DNA of 64,000 nucleotides, from the NCBI RefSeq assembly GCF_006968745.1, contig NZ_CP030118.1:1934654-1998653 (forward strand). The letters are read 5' to 3'. The translations under genes and the position numbers were made by a program. The stretch is from Brasilonema sennae CENA114. GTDB taxonomy: Bacteria > Cyanobacteriota > Cyanobacteriia > Cyanobacteriales > Nostocaceae. Positions 50,556 through 60,239 of this stretch are shown piece after piece. Numbering within the stretch: position 1 is the first letter of the stretch; each line of letters starts with the position of its first letter. A model generated the notes under the pieces. The model did not search any database. It saw only the letters and a program-made list of their open reading frames with translations, and was not told the origin of the DNA.

Positions 50556-52256
50556 ATGAAAATAGCGATCGCTCAACTTAATCCTACCATTGGTGATTTG
50601 CCAGGTAATTCTCAGAAAATTCTGGACGCGGCACGAAAAGCAGTTGCAGAAGGTGCCCGTTTATTACTAACGCCAGAACTTTCTTTATGTGGCTATCCAC
50701 CCCGTGATTTATTGCTTAATCCTAGTTTTGTTCAAGCAATGGAAATTGCTTTAGAACAACTAGCACAAGATTTGCCTCCAGAACTCGCTGTGTTAGTAGG
50801 CACGGTTGAAGAAAATGTAAAAGCACACAAGACGGGCGGTAAAAGTTTATTTAATAGTATCGCTTTGTTAGAAAGGGGAAAAGTCAAGCAAATTTTTCAC
50901 AAGTGCCTTTTACCAACTTATGATGTTTTTGATGAAAATCGCTATTTTGAGCCAGGTTCAGAAGCTAGTTATTTTACCTTAGATGATATTCGTATTGGCG
51001 TCACAATTTGCGAAGATTTATGGAATGATGAGGAATTTTGGGGTAAGCGAAGTTATGTCACGAATCCAATTGCTGACTTAACAATTTTGGGTGTAGATTT
51101 GATTGTGAATTTGTCTGCTTCTCCTTATAGTGCTGGCAAGCAGAAGTCTCGCGAAGCAATGCTTAAGTATAGTGCAGTGCGTTTTCAGCAACTGATTCTC
51201 TATGCCAATCAAGTCGGGGGAAATGATGATTTAATTTTTGATGGTAGAAGTTTTGCTTTGAATCGTCAGGGTGAAATAGTCTGTCGTGCCTGTGGTTTTG
51301 AAGAGGATTTGAGAGTTGTGGAATTTGATGAGGTGCAACGAGATTTGCACTCAGGTTCTATAGCACCAGAATATGAATCTCAAGATGAGGAAATTTGGCA
51401 CGCTTTGGTTTTAGGATTGCGAGATTATGTTCGTAAGTGTGGCTTTTCTAAAGTTGTGCTGGGTTTAAGTGGTGGAATAGATTCTTCATTGGTGGCGGCT
51501 GTTGCTACCGCAGCATTGCGTAAAGAAAATGTCCTCGGTATCCTGATGCCTTCGCCCTACAGTTCTGAGCATTCTATCAGCGATGCTTTGGCATTAGCAG
51601 AAAATCTTGGTATGAAAACTCATATCCTACAGATAGGGGAGTTAATGCAAGGCTATGACGAAACGTTAGCTGAGTTATTTGCCCGAACAGAGTTTGGACT
51701 GGCAGAGGAAAATATTCAATCCCGGATTAGGGGCAATTTATTGATGGCAATTTCTAATAAATTTGGCCATCTGTTGCTATCGACTGGTAATAAGTCAGAA
51801 ATGGCAGTTGGTTACTGCACTCTTTACGGCGATATGAATGGGGGTTTGGCGGTGATTGCTGATGTGCCCAAAACCCGCGTTTATTCGATTTGCCATTGGT
51901 TAAATCGCAATGATGAAGTTATCCCACAAAATGTTTTAACCAAACCACCCAGCGCCGAACTCAAACCCGGTCAACTTGACCAAGACTCGCTACCGTCTTA
52001 CGAGGTTTTGGACGACATATTGCAACGGTTGATTCACGATTACCAATCTCCAGAACAAATTATCGCTGCAGGTCATTACCCAGAAATAGTAAACCGAGTG
52101 ACTAATTTGGTGGTGCGTGCGGAGTTTAAGCGACGACAAGCACCCCCCGGATTGAAAATTACGGTTCGCGCCTTCGGAACTGGTTGGCGAATGCCTATTG
52201 CTAGTAAATGGGCGTCTTTGCAATTCAAAATTCAAAAAAAGATTCAACCTGTTTGA
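50556..52256 (+). CDS. nadE: Glutamine-dependent NAD+ synthetase
   Basis: 566 residues. N-terminal nitrilase-type glutaminase (1-265) with catalytic Glu41, Lys116 and Cys152 (VTICEDLW). C-terminal synthetase (about 280-550) with ATP loop SGGIDS (305-310) and STGNKSEMAVGY. It converts deamido-NAD to NAD using glutamine. Start follows AAAAAGAGGAAA. The last 12 residues (LQFKIQKKIQPV) derive from an AATTCAAAATTCAAAA repeat-like run. The final gene of the NAD cluster; no palindrome like the pncB one was seen before it. Confidence 0.95.
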   Translation: MKIAIAQLNPTIGDLPGNSQKILDAARKAVAEGARLLLTPELSLCGYPPRDLLLNPSFVQAMEIALEQLAQDLPPELAVLVGTVEENVKAHKTGGKSLFNSIALLERGKVKQIFHKCLLPTYDVFDENRYFEPGSEASYFTLDDIRIGVTICEDLWNDEEFWGKRSYVTNPIADLTILGVDLIVNLSASPYSAGKQKSREAMLKYSAVRFQQLILYANQVGGNDDLIFDGRSFALNRQGEIVCRACGFEEDLRVVEFDEVQRDLHSGSIAPEYESQDEEIWHALVLGLRDYVRKCGFSKVVLGLSGGIDSSLVAAVATAALRKENVLGILMPSPYSSEHSISDALALAENLGMKTHILQIGELMQGYDETLAELFARTEFGLAEENIQSRIRGNLLMAISNKFGHLLLSTGNKSEMAVGYCTLYGDMNGGLAVIADVPKTRVYSICHWLNRNDEVIPQNVLTKPPSAELKPGQLDQDSLPSYEVLDDILQRLIHDYQSPEQIIAAGHYPEIVNRVTNLVVRAEFKRRQAPPGLKITVRAFGTGWRMPIASKWASLQFKIQKKIQPV

Positions 52257-52339
52257 ATGAGCGAATCTTGAATGTTTGAGAAGGAAGATCCCTACTGGAT
52301 TTACAATTCTTTGATGGTGTAAAAAGTATTGCTCAAATT

Positions 52340-53170
52340 ATGGCGAATCAAACTCCAATCCCTGTTGTTGTCATTGGTGCTGCGGGCAAAATGGGTCGCG
52401 AGGTCATCAAAGCGGTGACGCAAGCAGCAGATATGAATCTTGTAGGTGCGATTGATACAACAGCTGAATATCAAGGTCAGGATGCAGGGGAACTGGCGGG
52501 TTTAAGTGAACCTTTGGAAATTCCAATTACCAATCAATTGGAACCGATGCTGGCGTTTGCATCTCAAGGAAAACAGCTAGGGGTGATGGTAGATTTTACG
52601 CATCCGAGTTCAGTGTATGACAATGTTCGTAGTGCGATCGCCTATGGTCTTCGTCCGGTTGTGGGTACCACTGGCTTAAGTCCAGAACAAATTCAAGATT
52701 TAGCAGAATTTGCTGATAAGGCAAGTACGGGGTGTTTAATTATTCCCAACTTTTCTATTGGTATGGTACTACTCCAACAAGCAGCAGTTGCGGCTTCTCA
52801 ACATTTCGACCACGTGGAAATTATTGAACTGCATCACAACCAAAAAGCTGATGCCCCCAGCGGGACAGCAATTCAAACTGCTCAGATGTTAGCAGAAATA
52901 GGTAAAACATATAACCAGTCTCTTGTGGAAGAAACGGAGAAATTACCAGGAGCACGAGGTAGTCAAGCCGAGGAAGGCGTTAGAATTCATAGTGTGCGTT
53001 TACCAGGACTGATTGCGCATCAAGAAGTTATTTTTGGTGCAGCGGGTCAAATTTATACTTTGAGACATGATACGAGCGATCGCGCTTGCTATATGCCAGG
53101 AGTATTACTAGCAATTCGCAAAGTCCTCCAGTTAAAGTCGTTAGTATATGGATTAGAAAAAATTCTTTAA
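52340..53170 (+). CDS. dapB: 4-hydroxy-tetrahydrodipicolinate reductase
   Basis: 276 residues. NAD(P) loop [13 protein letters not shown] (9-21), [16 protein letters not shown], and the catalytic [15 protein letters not shown] with the His pair and Lys. It reduces the cyclic intermediate of lysine/diaminopimelate synthesis, supplying peptidoglycan and protein. Stands alone, 83 bases after nadE. Confidence 0.95.
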   Translation: MANQTPIPVVVIGAAGKMGREVIKAVTQAADMNLVGAIDTTAEYQGQDAGELAGLSEPLEIPITNQLEPMLAFASQGKQLGVMVDFTHPSSVYDNVRSAIAYGLRPVVGTTGLSPEQIQDLAEFADKASTGCLIIPNFSIGMVLLQQAAVAASQHFDHVEIIELHHNQKADAPSGTAIQTAQMLAEIGKTYNQSLVEETEKLPGARGSQAEEGVRIHSVRLPGLIAHQEVIFGAAGQIYTLRHDTSDRACYMPGVLLAIRKVLQLKSLVYGLEKIL

Positions 53171-53301
53171 CAGTGAACAGTGAACAGTAAACAGTGAACA
53201 GTAAACAGTGAACAAGGGGTGGACGAGTCCGTTTCGTACCTGATAACTGGTACTGCGTACGTAGCTGATAACTGGTAACTGGTAACTGGTAACTGATAAC
53301 T
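53171..53301. repeat. Short tandem heptamer repeats after dapB
   Basis: CAGTGAACAGTGAACAGTAA runs, a small unrelated middle (GGGGTGGACGAGTCCG), then ACTGGTAACTGGTAACTGG runs. Two 7-base arrays of the STRR type. Confidence 0.7.
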
Positions 53302-53343
53302 GATTTAAAATACCTAGCACTCACCACTTACAACACAGCACTC

Positions 53344-54033
53344 ATGATCGTCCCATTAACTCGCCAGAAATTTGAACAACTCATTCCCCTGATTGCCACT
53401 GGTCCGCAGTACAAATACTACTGGGGGAAATTTCCAGACTTTTTACAACGGCTGCTGATTTCTGTCGTGGCAGTAGCTGTTGTTTTCGTGATTAAAGTCG
53501 TTCTGCGGGTTGATTTTGGTGGAATCATCTTTTTGCTCGGGCTAATTGGTGCCCTTTACTGGCTGTGGGGACCAGTGTTTTGGGCGAGTATGCGGAATGT
53601 GAAAAGCCGTCGTTGTAAGTACAGCGGTTTTCTCCGTGGTCGAGTGCTGGATTATTGGATTGCAGAAGAGTTAATGGGTAAACAGGAAACCGTTGATAAC
53701 AAAGGCGATTTGGTGATTGTCGAAAACCGAGAAAAACGCATTCACTTAGAAATAGGTGATGATACAGGATTTACGGCTGAGTATAAAGCACCACTGCGTT
53801 CTGCCTACAAAGTTATTGCTCGCGGTCAGAGGGCAGAACTATTGGTGATGTCGAATCGCCCAGATTTAAGCAGTATTGATGAAATTTCGGATATTTATAT
53901 TCCTAGTCGCGACTTGTGGGTGAGTGATTATCCTTCTATACGACGGGATTTCTTTACTGAGGTGAGTAGCCGCCTGCGCCGTGATGAAGAAGATGAAAGA
54001 CCGCGTCGCCGTCGCCGTAGGGTGGAGAGGTAG
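53344..54033 (+). CDS. Conserved cyanobacterial membrane protein of unknown function
   Basis: 229 residues. Two hydrophobic segments (about 37-54, LISVVAVAVVFVIKVVL, and 58-78), then a soluble domain (SRRCKYSGFLRGRVLDYWI, NREKRIHLEIGDDTGF, GQRAELLVMSNRPD) and an Arg/Asp/Glu-rich tail ending RRRRRRVER. Homologues are sometimes labelled phosphate ABC permease, but no permease signature is visible, so I do not adopt it. Convergent with the psb32-like gene. Confidence 0.7.
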   Translation: MIVPLTRQKFEQLIPLIATGPQYKYYWGKFPDFLQRLLISVVAVAVVFVIKVVLRVDFGGIIFLLGLIGALYWLWGPVFWASMRNVKSRRCKYSGFLRGRVLDYWIAEELMGKQETVDNKGDLVIVENREKRIHLEIGDDTGFTAEYKAPLRSAYKVIARGQRAELLVMSNRPDLSSIDEISDIYIPSRDLWVSDYPSIRRDFFTEVSSRLRRDEEDERPRRRRRRVER

Positions 54034-54075
54034 AAGCGGTTTGATTTTCACTCTTCTTGACTTTTGCTCTTTGGT

Positions 54076-54882
54076 TTAAGACTCAGCACTAGAAGACTGA
54101 CTAAAAATAGGGGAAAGGTAAGCAACTAAAGCAGCGATGAGAAAACCGGAAATGTTGCGAACCAGGGGTAGCCATTCGTTTGTTCGTGTGACTACTGGTC
54201 CAATACCGAAAGAGATAAATAAGATTCCCCATAAAGGCGAGAAGATTAAAGCCCATTGCCAAGCAACAATTTGTCCTTCGCGACGAGGTTGAGCTGCTAA
54301 TCCACAAATGACTCCACCAATAGCAGAAGAAATCAAAGTGAAAATCCACTGCTCGCGTGGTAATCCGGGAACGACAGCGCAACCTCCCCGAAGCAAACAA
54401 GTTTTCACTGTTTCCATTGCTTGTAGGATGGCTTGGTCTTCCCCTTCTTCTCGCACAAAGTACAAATTGCCAAAGCGGGTTTGTAATTCAATCCAGAAAG
54501 TACGCGGTAGAAGATCATAAACAGCGTCACCCACACTAAAGCTGAGAATGTTACCGCCACGGGAATCAGCAACTAGCAAAACGCTTTTGTCATCCAAACC
54601 CCAAAAACGAATAACTGCTCGACCTGGAGTACGGTCATATTGAGTTAAGACTCGGAGTTTCCAGCCAGTGTCGGTTTGAAATTGTTCTAGTTGCTTAACA
54701 AGATTTTCTTCTTGAACGCTGGTAAGAGACTTAGCTAAGTCTACAACTGGAGTTGGGGTATCAGGTAATAGTTCGGGATTGTCATAAGCGTATGCGCTGG
54801 GAGAATGCGTCATCCAAATTGACCCAGCCAGGAAAAATACTGTTACAAAAGCCAGAATTCGTTTCCAAAGACTTTGCTGCAT
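54076..54882 (-). CDS. psb32: TPM-domain protein, Psb32-like
   Basis: 268 residues. Signal peptide 1-32 (AYAYDNPELLPDT after cleavage). TPM domain about 38-190: PVVDLAKSLTSVQEENL, KLRVLTQYDRTPG, SVLLVADSRGGNILSFSVG. Then two or three membrane helices (about 180-255). This is the layout of cyanobacterial Psb32 and plant TLP18.3, thylakoid-lumen proteins that help photosystem II repair. The gene name is by domain layout. Confidence 0.82.
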   Translation of the reverse strand: MQQSLWKRILAFVTVFFLAGSIWMTHSPSAYAYDNPELLPDTPTPVVDLAKSLTSVQEENLVKQLEQFQTDTGWKLRVLTQYDRTPGRAVIRFWGLDDKSVLLVADSRGGNILSFSVGDAVYDLLPRTFWIELQTRFGNLYFVREEGEDQAILQAMETVKTCLLRGGCAVVPGLPREQWIFTLISSAIGGVICGLAAQPRREGQIVAWQWALIFSPLWGILFISFGIGPVVTRTNEWLPLVRNISGFLIAALVAYLSPIFSQSSSAES

Positions 54883-55036
54883 GAGCTTTTATATACAAAT
54901 CTCAACAGGAAAAGTGAACAAGTTGTTTTAAAAGAGTACTGGAAAAGTGAGACTTCTTTACACTTTTTAACTCTAATCTAATCTAATATCTCAGATCTAG
55001 AACTCACTGAGCAAGCTTGTCTGTAAGGTTGGGATC

Positions 55037-55074
55037 TGAGAATAAGGGCGCAATGCCTTGCGCCCTTATTCTCA
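55037..55074 (-). terminator. 17-bp perfect hairpin after the DUF948 operon
   Basis: TGAGAATAAGGGCGCAA (55037-55053) is the exact complement of 55058-55074 around TGCC. It lies 17 bases past the DUF948 stop on the minus strand. No U-run. Confidence 0.6.
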
Positions 55075-55090
55075 TAGAGATTTACACACT

Positions 55091-55693
55091 CTATTCTTTA
55101 TCAGACCAATTCTCAGATTCTTTCTGACGGTGGGAATCCTGTTCATTAAAACTGTTTTCCCAATCACCAGCTTCGTTGTAGTCTTTGTAATCGTTGTAAT
55201 TATTGTGAGTGCGGTATCCTTCTGCAGGTGTGAAGCGGTTCTCCTGCCTTAGTAGGGCTTGGCGTTCTTGTAATGTCAGCTTTGCTTTTTGAGATGGCGA
55301 TAGACGCTCAACTGTTCGCCTTGAAGATTTGGAGCGTGTGAAGGTTTTCCAAGCAGCTTGCACACCAACCATAAAACTGCGCGTGCCTGTTTGAACGTTT
55401 TGTGCTTGCTTTTTAGCACTATCTAAACTTTGATCCACTTGTTTAACAACTTGACCAGCACTTTTAACACCTTCACTGACATCATCAGTTAAGTCAGTGA
55501 TTTCCAAGCTAGTCATGCGAATAGCATCGAGAGTGGGCGGTAACTCTCTATAAAGAGTGTCAAATAATTTTTCTGCACTGCGAGCTGCTCTTGCTAATTC
55601 CTGCAATGCTGGTATCGCCGCCACCAAAACAGCACTCAGACTGGCGGCGACTAGGAGTATGGACAGTCCCAGCCAAAACAGGGGGTCAATCAC
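55091..55693 (-). CDS. DUF948 domain membrane protein
   Basis: 200 residues from GTG 55693. An N-terminal membrane helix (7-28, LGLSILLVAASLSAVLVAA) is followed by the helical DUF948 domain (about 30-110: ELARAARSAEKLFDTLYREL, LTDDVSEGVKSAGQVV) and a hydrophilic Asn/Tyr/Glu-rich tail. Function unknown; often with YtxH proteins, as here. Third of three minus-strand genes (56506 to 55091). Confidence 0.82.
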   Translation of the reverse strand: MIDPLFWLGLSILLVAASLSAVLVAAIPALQELARAARSAEKLFDTLYRELPPTLDAIRMTSLEITDLTDDVSEGVKSAGQVVKQVDQSLDSAKKQAQNVQTGTRSFMVGVQAAWKTFTRSKSSRRTVERLSPSQKAKLTLQERQALLRQENRFTPAEGYRTHNNYNDYKDYNEAGDWENSFNEQDSHRQKESENWSDKE

Positions 55694-55707
55694 TTTGATA
55701 TCTTCTA

Positions 55708-56055
55708 CTAATTATCTAAATGTTGAGGAACGGTATCGGACTTTTCTTGAGCATTTTGCTGCTTCATTGCTTGGCTTTCCCGCAAACTAGCATCAATGCC
55801 TGCTGAAATTGCCTCCCGCAGTCGGTCTAAAGTATCATCCCAGTTAGAGCGTGCGTTTGCAGAAAGGCGGTCTGCCTGTATTTGGACACTCGTTGAAATA
55901 TCTTCTGCCAATTCTGGCAAAGCACTGGCAGATTTCTTCAAGAGTTGACGGGTTTCGCGTCCTGTGCGTGGAGCAATGAGCAACCCAGTTAAAGCACCAA
56001 TGGTTGCGCCTAGCATCATACCGCCAATAAATGATCCAGAACGGTTGTTAGACAT
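55708..56055 (-). CDS. YtxH domain-containing small membrane protein
   Basis: 115 residues, AAGGAGAG upstream. GSFIGGMMLGATIGALTGLL (7-26) is the Gly-rich membrane helix, then APRTGRETRQLLKKS, typical of YtxH. The rest is an amphipathic helical tail. Stress-associated family of unknown biochemical role. Fifteen bases before DUF948: same operon. Confidence 0.85.
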   Translation of the reverse strand: MSNNRSGSFIGGMMLGATIGALTGLLIAPRTGRETRQLLKKSASALPELAEDISTSVQIQADRLSANARSNWDDTLDRLREAISAGIDASLRESQAMKQQNAQEKSDTVPQHLDN

Positions 56056-56176
56056 TTTTTTGTTTCTCTCCTTACACCCATTCTATGTGGGTTTTCACGC
56101 CTTGCAAAATCCAAAAGATTTTATCTTTCTAAATTTAGAGAGACAATTGATTCGCCAGAAAGGTTGCCCTTACTGC

Positions 56177-56506
56177 CTACTTTCTCTTTTTCACTAATTT
56201 TGCTCGGAAGCTCAGAAAATTACTCTGCCAGACTTGCTGTCCAAGTGCAACTAGACTGAAAATCTGTCGCAGCCGCTGGATTTGTAGTCGTGCTGGTTGA
56301 TCTTTGTGCCGTAGATTATTAATATTCCCAAGACTAGTGTAAAAAGCTTGTGGTGCTGTATATAATACTGCATGGGAACTACGTTCAGCAGCAATAAAGA
56401 TATTAGCTATTCTTGTCAGTCGCCTCTTCAGTCGCCGCACTCGCCAAGCCACGTAGAGAAGAATCAGCGAGATCAGTATGTTGATGACAACAACGACTGT
56501 AACCAT
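56177..56506 (-). CDS. Small membrane-anchored hypothetical protein
   Basis: 109 residues. An N-terminal membrane helix (3-20, TVVVVINILISLILLYVA) and a very basic helical remainder (RVRRLKRRLTR, ending KLVKKRK). Likely cytoplasmic-facing. Not a named family to me. Upstream of ytxH on the same strand, 121 bases apart, probably the first gene of the small-membrane-protein operon. Confidence 0.65.
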   Translation of the reverse strand: MVTVVVVINILISLILLYVAWRVRRLKRRLTRIANIFIAAERSSHAVLYTAPQAFYTSLGNINNLRHKDQPARLQIQRLRQIFSLVALGQQVWQSNFLSFRAKLVKKRK

Positions 56507-56652
56507 TGCTTAATTTTGTTGCACCCACTGTAATTTTTGCTCTTATTATGACTTTAATTGAAGCTATGAAAATCAGTCTGAAGTTGAGTTTTCGCCAGTG
56601 TATCAAGCGCTAAGTGGGTTGCTACTAAAGTGAAACAAATTTTTAGATTTCT

Positions 56653-57024
56653 TTAAGAAGAAGTTAGGCCATGTTTTTTCAAATCATCCACAGAAACCGC
56701 TTCCAAGGCTCTAGCGTGGGTTGCTGAGAGGATAACAGGGGGAGCAACGCCAGCCTCAACAGCCTCTTGCCAGCGACCAGCACATAAACACCAGCGATCG
56801 CCTTCTTTCAAACCAGGAAATTGATATTCCGGAACTGGGGTACTAAGGTCGTTTCCTCGTGATTTGGTGAATTCAAGAAATTCTGTTGTCATTTGGGCGC
56901 AAACAACGTGCAACCCAAAATCCATACCACCTGTGTTACAAAACCCATCGCGATAATATCCAGTCACGGGAGAAGAACAGCACATTTCTAGCTTTGTGCC
57001 GAGTACGTTTGTTGCTTCTGTCAT
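56653..57024 (-). CDS. DUF2237 family protein
   Basis: 123 residues from ATG 57024, with AAGGAA upstream (the longer frame to 57063 lacks a ribosome site). Conserved blocks MCCSSPVTGYYRDGFCNTG, VCAQMTTEFLEF.KSRGNDL and GDRWCLCAGRWQEA, with five cysteines, fit DUF2237. Function unknown, cytosolic. Monocistronic. Confidence 0.85.
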   Translation of the reverse strand: MTEATNVLGTKLEMCCSSPVTGYYRDGFCNTGGMDFGLHVVCAQMTTEFLEFTKSRGNDLSTPVPEYQFPGLKEGDRWCLCAGRWQEAVEAGVAPPVILSATHARALEAVSVDDLKKHGLTSS

Positions 57025-57153
57025 CGCCAATTCCTTTAAGTTTGTGTGACTGTTTCTAAGCAATCAAATATAATGCCTCAGTCGTTCGAGTCACGACTTT
57101 AGCGACCTTACTTTATGATATAAGAAATTTTCTTAGCCATTTCAAAATCGTGA

Positions 57154-57279
57154 TATAGCAGTCGCCAGGTAGATTAGGACACGAACTAATGAAAAAACAC
57201 GCTCCCCAAGAGACTTGAAAGTCTGTTAAGCATTTCCTGTTAAGCGTTAAGCGTTAAGCGTTAAGCGTTCCCTGCTATA
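57154..57279. repeat. TATAGCAG element, copy B (126 bp), with expanded heptamer
   Basis: Same TATAGCAG and CTGCTATA ends as copy A at 26151. The interior matches (GTCG..GTAGATTAGGACACGAACT), but the GTTAAGC unit, single in copy A, is repeated about five times (about 57240-57268). Confidence 0.72.
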
Positions 57280-57354
57280 TCTATGAGTTATGAGTGATGA
57301 GTTGTCACTTTTGGTGTTCACTCTTCACTCTTCACTCTTCACTCTTGAACGCCA

Positions 57355-57532
57355 GATGCCAACTCGTGCGGAGACGCTGCACGTTCGCCTCCGGCGTGCG
57401 CTTTGCGCTTACAAGTCGGGAAACCCCTTCGGGTGTGCGCAGGGCGCACGCCTTACGGCGAACGCCAGATGCCTGTGTCGGGAAACCCGTCATTCGCACT
57501 GGTCTCACCGCCCACAGCGCTGGCTCCTCCTA
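57355..57532. repeat. REP-like block touching the 3' end of jag
   Basis: CGTGCGCTTTGCGCTTACAA (from 57395) is the inverted form of the core at 881 and 13874. GGAGACGCTGCACGTTCGC, GGCGAACGCCAGATGCC and ACAGCGCTGGCTCC are other REP-type modules. It runs into the stop codon of jag at 57530. Confidence 0.65.
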
Positions 57533-58057
57533 ACTCCTGAGTGACTCCATTGCAAGGCGTACAACAAGGTGACGATGCGGTTCTTTTCCTCGGCTGAAGG
57601 TTTCTAAGTCACCAAACTCTTTTAAAAAAGTGTGAATTTGACGGCGTTCGGCTGAACTGAGTGACTTGATTTCTGCCTCTTGACCAGAAAAACGCACTTG
57701 CTGAGCTGCTGCTTCAGCTATTGCGCGAATTTGGGCGTCTCTCCTAACGCGGTAGCCGTTCAATTCAACAGTGTAAGAGGCTTGCTCTCCTTGTAGTTGA
57801 CTTAAGTTGAGAATAGAATTTGCTAGATACTGAATCGCATCTAGCACTGAACCATCGGGACCGGTTAAAATTTCGATTTGTTCGAGTGATAAATTGGTTT
57901 CACCAATCGTCAACCAGTAACTATCCTGTTCTGGGGATTCTTCATCCTCAGCGACGGCTATTTCTTTCTCACCTTTTATATCAACAGATAGCCCACTAAG
58001 TTGCAGCAGGGTTTTCAACCACTCCTGACCTCGTTTCATTCGACTGTCTGTCATCAT
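57530..58057 (-). CDS. jag: Jag/KhpB family RNA-binding protein (KH-R3H)
   Basis: 175 residues. A KH-like region about 65-105 (LTGPDGSVLDAIQYLANSIL) and an R3H end (SLSSAERRQIHTFLKEFGDL ... RGKEPHRHLVVRL) fit Jag/KhpB. Its ATG shares one base with the yidC stop (TAATG), so translation is coupled. Expected to bind RNA together with KhpA. The short tail after RLAMESL ends exactly where repeat DNA begins. Confidence 0.87.
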   Translation of the reverse strand: MMTDSRMKRGQEWLKTLLQLSGLSVDIKGEKEIAVAEDEESPEQDSYWLTIGETNLSLEQIEILTGPDGSVLDAIQYLANSILNLSQLQGEQASYTVELNGYRVRRDAQIRAIAEAAAQQVRFSGQEAEIKSLSSAERRQIHTFLKEFGDLETFSRGKEPHRHLVVRLAMESLRS

Positions 58058-59202
58058 TACCCTGTAGTCTTTTTCTTAGAACTTTTTGGTTCAAACGGTA
58101 GCGCTTTTTGTTTTGCGCTTTCTTCTTCTTTCTCCTGAGTGTCTACAATTTTTTGTAGTTCCTCGCTCAGGGGTTCACGCGTGAGAATATAGGTTTGCAA
58201 TGTCTGGAAAATATTACCAATCACCATATACATCAGTACCCCAGCTGGTAGGGGGAAGAACAAAAACATCCCAGAGAAGATCACAGGAGTGATTTTGTTA
58301 ACAGTGTCCTGCTGCGGGTTGGCATTCGTAGTATTTTGCCCAGAAAGGATTTGGCTAATGTAAAGGGTAATACCAAACATGATGACCATACCGACAATAT
58401 CCCAGTGAATAACGCCGTCTGGATCTATTGCACCAACTCTACCTAAGGCATCAATAAAGAGAAATCCTTGGTTTGAGGCGAGTCCCGGAATTGTTCCTTG
58501 GATTGTAACATCCCCCGGTTGTAAGGCTTCTACATTACCCTGTGCATCAATTCTTATCCTTTCCTCCCCTTTGGTAATTTTCCATTCAGGGATTAACTGA
58601 GTATCGGGGTGTTCTGCTAAAACTGCCTGAAAAGGTTTACCCTCCTGAGTTTGATATTCTATCTTCGTATGTTCTCCCACCGCTAATTTGTTGCCTCCAG
58701 GAAGGATGGCATTTACCTTAATGTGTTCCCCTTCCGAAATATAAATATTTTGTGGGGGAGTCGCAAAGGCTTGCGGTTGAATTCTTTCTACTTGTTCAGC
58801 AGGTAAGATTTGGAGATTAACGCTATAGTTGACACCAGAAAAAGGTGAACCCCGCAAAGTGGCAAACAGTGCCAGTAAAACTGGCATTTGTAGCAGCAGT
58901 GGCAAACAACCTGCAAGCGGGTTGCCAAATTCTTTTTGGACGTTCATCATTTCTTCCTGCTGCTTTTGCGGATCGTCCTTATATCGCTCCTTAACTTCTT
59001 GCATCCGCTTGTTCATCAGGGGTTGGACGATCTTCATCCGTCGCATATTGCGAATTGAACCAGCACTCAGGGGATAGAGCGCGAAGCGGATTATTAATGT
59101 TAATGCTACAATCGCCAGTCCATAGCTAGGCACAATGCTATAGAACAAGTCTATGATTGGCAGCATCACGTTGTTCGAGAGAAACCCGATACCAAAATCC
59201 AT
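58057..59202 (-). CDS. yidC: Membrane protein insertase YidC
   Basis: 381 residues. Membrane segments near 15-50, 95-115, about 270-290 and 310-335. [38 protein letters not shown] and [19 protein letters not shown] are the conserved insertase helices. A periplasmic/lumenal domain (about 120-260) is inserted after the second helix, as in cyanobacterial YidC. It inserts thylakoid and plasma-membrane proteins. Part of rpmH-rnpA-PH-yidC-jag. Confidence 0.93.
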   Translation of the reverse strand: MDFGIGFLSNNVMLPIIDLFYSIVPSYGLAIVALTLIIRFALYPLSAGSIRNMRRMKIVQPLMNKRMQEVKERYKDDPQKQQEEMMNVQKEFGNPLAGCLPLLLQMPVLLALFATLRGSPFSGVNYSVNLQILPAEQVERIQPQAFATPPQNIYISEGEHIKVNAILPGGNKLAVGEHTKIEYQTQEGKPFQAVLAEHPDTQLIPEWKITKGEERIRIDAQGNVEALQPGDVTIQGTIPGLASNQGFLFIDALGRVGAIDPDGVIHWDIVGMVIMFGITLYISQILSGQNTTNANPQQDTVNKITPVIFSGMFLFFPLPAGVLMYMVIGNIFQTLQTYILTREPLSEELQKIVDTQEKEEESAKQKALPFEPKSSKKKTTG

Positions 59203-59428
59203 TATTCTAAATTCAACCTGAGATACTGTAAATTGACATCATCTAATTTATCTAAATCATGATTTAGATTGCGACTAGCGTGCTACTACGGATAGCCGCA
59301 CATTATATGAATTGGGGAAACCAGAGTAAGGGAGTGAGGGAGTGAGGGAGTGGGGGAAAGTGGGAGTGAGGGAGTATGGGGAAATATTCCTTCCTCCTTC
59401 GCTCCCTCTTTCCCCTCATCCTCACTTA
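59203..59428. repeat. Purine-rich repeat between yidC and the PH gene
   Basis: 59327-59380 is GAGTAAGGGAGTGAGGGAGT and variants, then a pyrimidine-rich stretch (CTCCTTCGCTCCCTCTTTCC) that can pair with it. Same repeat as at the pncB 3' end. Confidence 0.65.
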
Positions 59429-59818
59429 TCACTGCTTAGCGCCCGCATAATTGGGATTTTTGGCGATGACTTTTTCTTCAATGTAGTCATAAATTTCTCG
59501 AAACTTAGGAAGCGCCCGTACTTCCAGACGGCTACCGTCTCTTAGGGTTATAACCATATCCCCCCACATGCCAAGACCACGGGGGACTTTCGCCATTTTG
59601 ACAATTTCTGAGTAAATGATGTCGCTGCGAGAACGTCCCATCCAACCACCCATGACAGAGATCCTGCGATCAGTGATACGGAAGCGCAGCCACAATGCCC
59701 TGACAATCGCCCCAACTGTCAATGGAAGACCAATAATAGTGAATCCAATCAATATACTTATGATCAAATCCCCAATATGTGGACCACCCTCATAATAAAC
59801 TTCTTCACGAATACCCAT
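59429..59818 (-). CDS. PH-domain (bPH2) membrane protein
   Basis: 129 residues. Hydrophobic segment 15-45 (DLIISILIGFTIIGLPLTVG) followed by a bacterial PH-like domain (FRITDRRISVMGGWMGRSRS, DIIYSEIVKMAKVPRG, GDMVITLRDGSRLEVRALP). It overlaps the end of rnpA by 14 bases. A fixed member of this cluster in cyanobacteria; role unknown, possibly membrane-protein biogenesis. Confidence 0.85.
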   Translation of the reverse strand: MGIREEVYYEGGPHIGDLIISILIGFTIIGLPLTVGAIVRALWLRFRITDRRISVMGGWMGRSRSDIIYSEIVKMAKVPRGLGMWGDMVITLRDGSRLEVRALPKFREIYDYIEEKVIAKNPNYAGAKQ

Positions 59819-60212
59819 TGAACACCTCAGCTTGTTCCAATAACTGCTCTAATTCTTGCAGAAATTGTTGGGTCACGCACTCTATATCTGCTGCTGGTTT
59901 CACAACAATGACAATCCGCCATCCTGGTGACATTTTGGGCAACAAGTGATACAACGCTGCTGCAATTTGACGTTTGAGGCGGTTACGAACAACTGCTCGT
60001 TTGCTAACCTTTGTGCTAATCGAAATTCCTATTTGGGCTGGAGTCAGATGCTTTTTTACAGTTTCAAGAGCCGTATCACAAGAAGGCTTAGAGGAAGGAG
60101 ATGGTCGTAATGCTCTCAATGTTATGTGTGAACCATGACGACGGATTCCTTCGCGGAAAACTGCCTGAAAATCTTTTCGGGATTTTAGCCGATTTGCTTT
60201 GGGCAATGCCAC
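59805..60212 (-). CDS. rnpA: Ribonuclease P protein component
   Basis: 135 residues from GTG 60212. LKSRKDFQAVFREG, the basic RNR helix KRAVVRNRLKRQI and a C-terminal helix are typical. It assists the RNA subunit in maturing tRNA 5' ends. 27 bases after rpmH. Confidence 0.93.
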   Translation of the reverse strand: MALPKANRLKSRKDFQAVFREGIRRHGSHITLRALRPSPSSKPSCDTALETVKKHLTPAQIGISISTKVSKRAVVRNRLKRQIAAALYHLLPKMSPGWRIVIVVKPAADIECVTQQFLQELEQLLEQAEVFNGYS

Positions 60213-60239
60213 AACTGCTATGATTAGCTTTTCTATGCC

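Noticed and set aside
53344..54033. Phosphate ABC transporter permease
   Set aside because: Only two hydrophobic segments and no permease motif; the label used for some homologues is not supported by the sequence.
57290..57544. Two plus-strand frames before jag
   Set aside because: Their translations follow short tandem and REP repeats (LHSSLFTL, RALCAYKSGNP), also seen in translations of other repeat blocks.
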